Of a stretch of 22,167 nucleotides of DNA, positions 22,137 to 22,167 are shown piece by piece. Source of the stretch: Bacillota bacterium (GTDB lineage Bacteria > Bacillota > Clostridia > Clostridiales > Clostridiaceae); contig JAEZKY010000199.1 of the NCBI GenBank assembly GCA_023435985.1, positions 1 to 22,167 of the forward strand, in the 5' to 3' direction. The notes beneath the pieces are model-generated. The model was given only the letters and a program-made list of their open reading frames with translations, made no database searches and was not told where the DNA came from. A program made the position numbers and the translations under genes. The stretch's first letter is position 1. Every line of letters starts with the position of its first letter.

Positions 22137-22167
22137 AAATTGAAGAGTATTTACTACAGTATTGAAT

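Noticed and set aside
1..22167. CRISPR array, prophage, transposase or toxin-antitoxin module
   Set aside because: No regularly spaced repeats and no protein with such motifs on either strand.

Overview
The window looks like a chromosomal piece of a low-GC, strictly anaerobic Firmicute, most likely Clostridium sensu stricto. The reasons are very AT-rich DNA, strong GGAGG ribosome binding sites, hairpin-plus-T-tract terminators at most gene ends, an S-box riboswitch, an asrABC sulfite reductase, a class I hybrid cluster protein, and a pyridine-nucleotide-independent thioredoxin reductase of the kind described in Clostridium. Species assignment is not possible from sequence reading alone.

Layout. 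1-117: 5S rRNA, the tail of an rRNA operon. 296-760 (minus): Bcp/PrxQ peroxiredoxin with a PerR-like box at its promoter. 875-1104: relic of a two-component system (OmpR-type direct repeat plus a decayed kinase G2-box/C-terminus). 1201-2987: promoter, SAM-I riboswitch with terminator, and metY (O-acetylhomoserine sulfhydrylase). 3057-5679 (minus): YesN/YesM-type two-component pair, divergent from a CUT1 sugar ABC importer (lipoprotein binding protein plus two permeases, no ATPase) at 5845-9139. 9599-11374: oligoendopeptidase F, alone between two inverted copies of a short intergenic repeat. 11743-12498: unrecognised protein. 12771-14689: thioredoxin, a ferredoxin-type flavin thioredoxin reductase (FFTR) and an OhrR-like MarR repressor. 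14856-16308: two different Crp/Fnr-family regulators. 16389-19945: FNT-family channel plus asrABC. 20499-22136: hybrid cluster protein Hcp behind a structured leader.

How it fits together. Much of the window concerns sulfur, thiol redox and nitrosative or peroxide stress in an anaerobe. AsrABC should reduce sulfite to sulfide, the FNT protein is well placed to move hydrosulfide across the membrane, and MetY uses sulfide to make homocysteine under SAM control. Thioredoxin/FFTR would supply ferredoxin-derived electrons to thiol targets, probably including Bcp. OhrR and PerR-like sites suggest peroxide control. Hcp deals with NO or hydroxylamine, and one of the Crp/Fnr regulators may control hcp or asr. 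These links are inference from family knowledge and proximity.

The best leads are: a shared PerR-like 16-mer (15 of 16 identical) in the bcp and trxA promoters; the reductase with a lost NADPH site; an hcp leader with mutually exclusive stems that I cannot assign to a known RNA class; and inverted repeats bracketing pepF. I found no CRISPR array, phage genes, transposase or tRNA.
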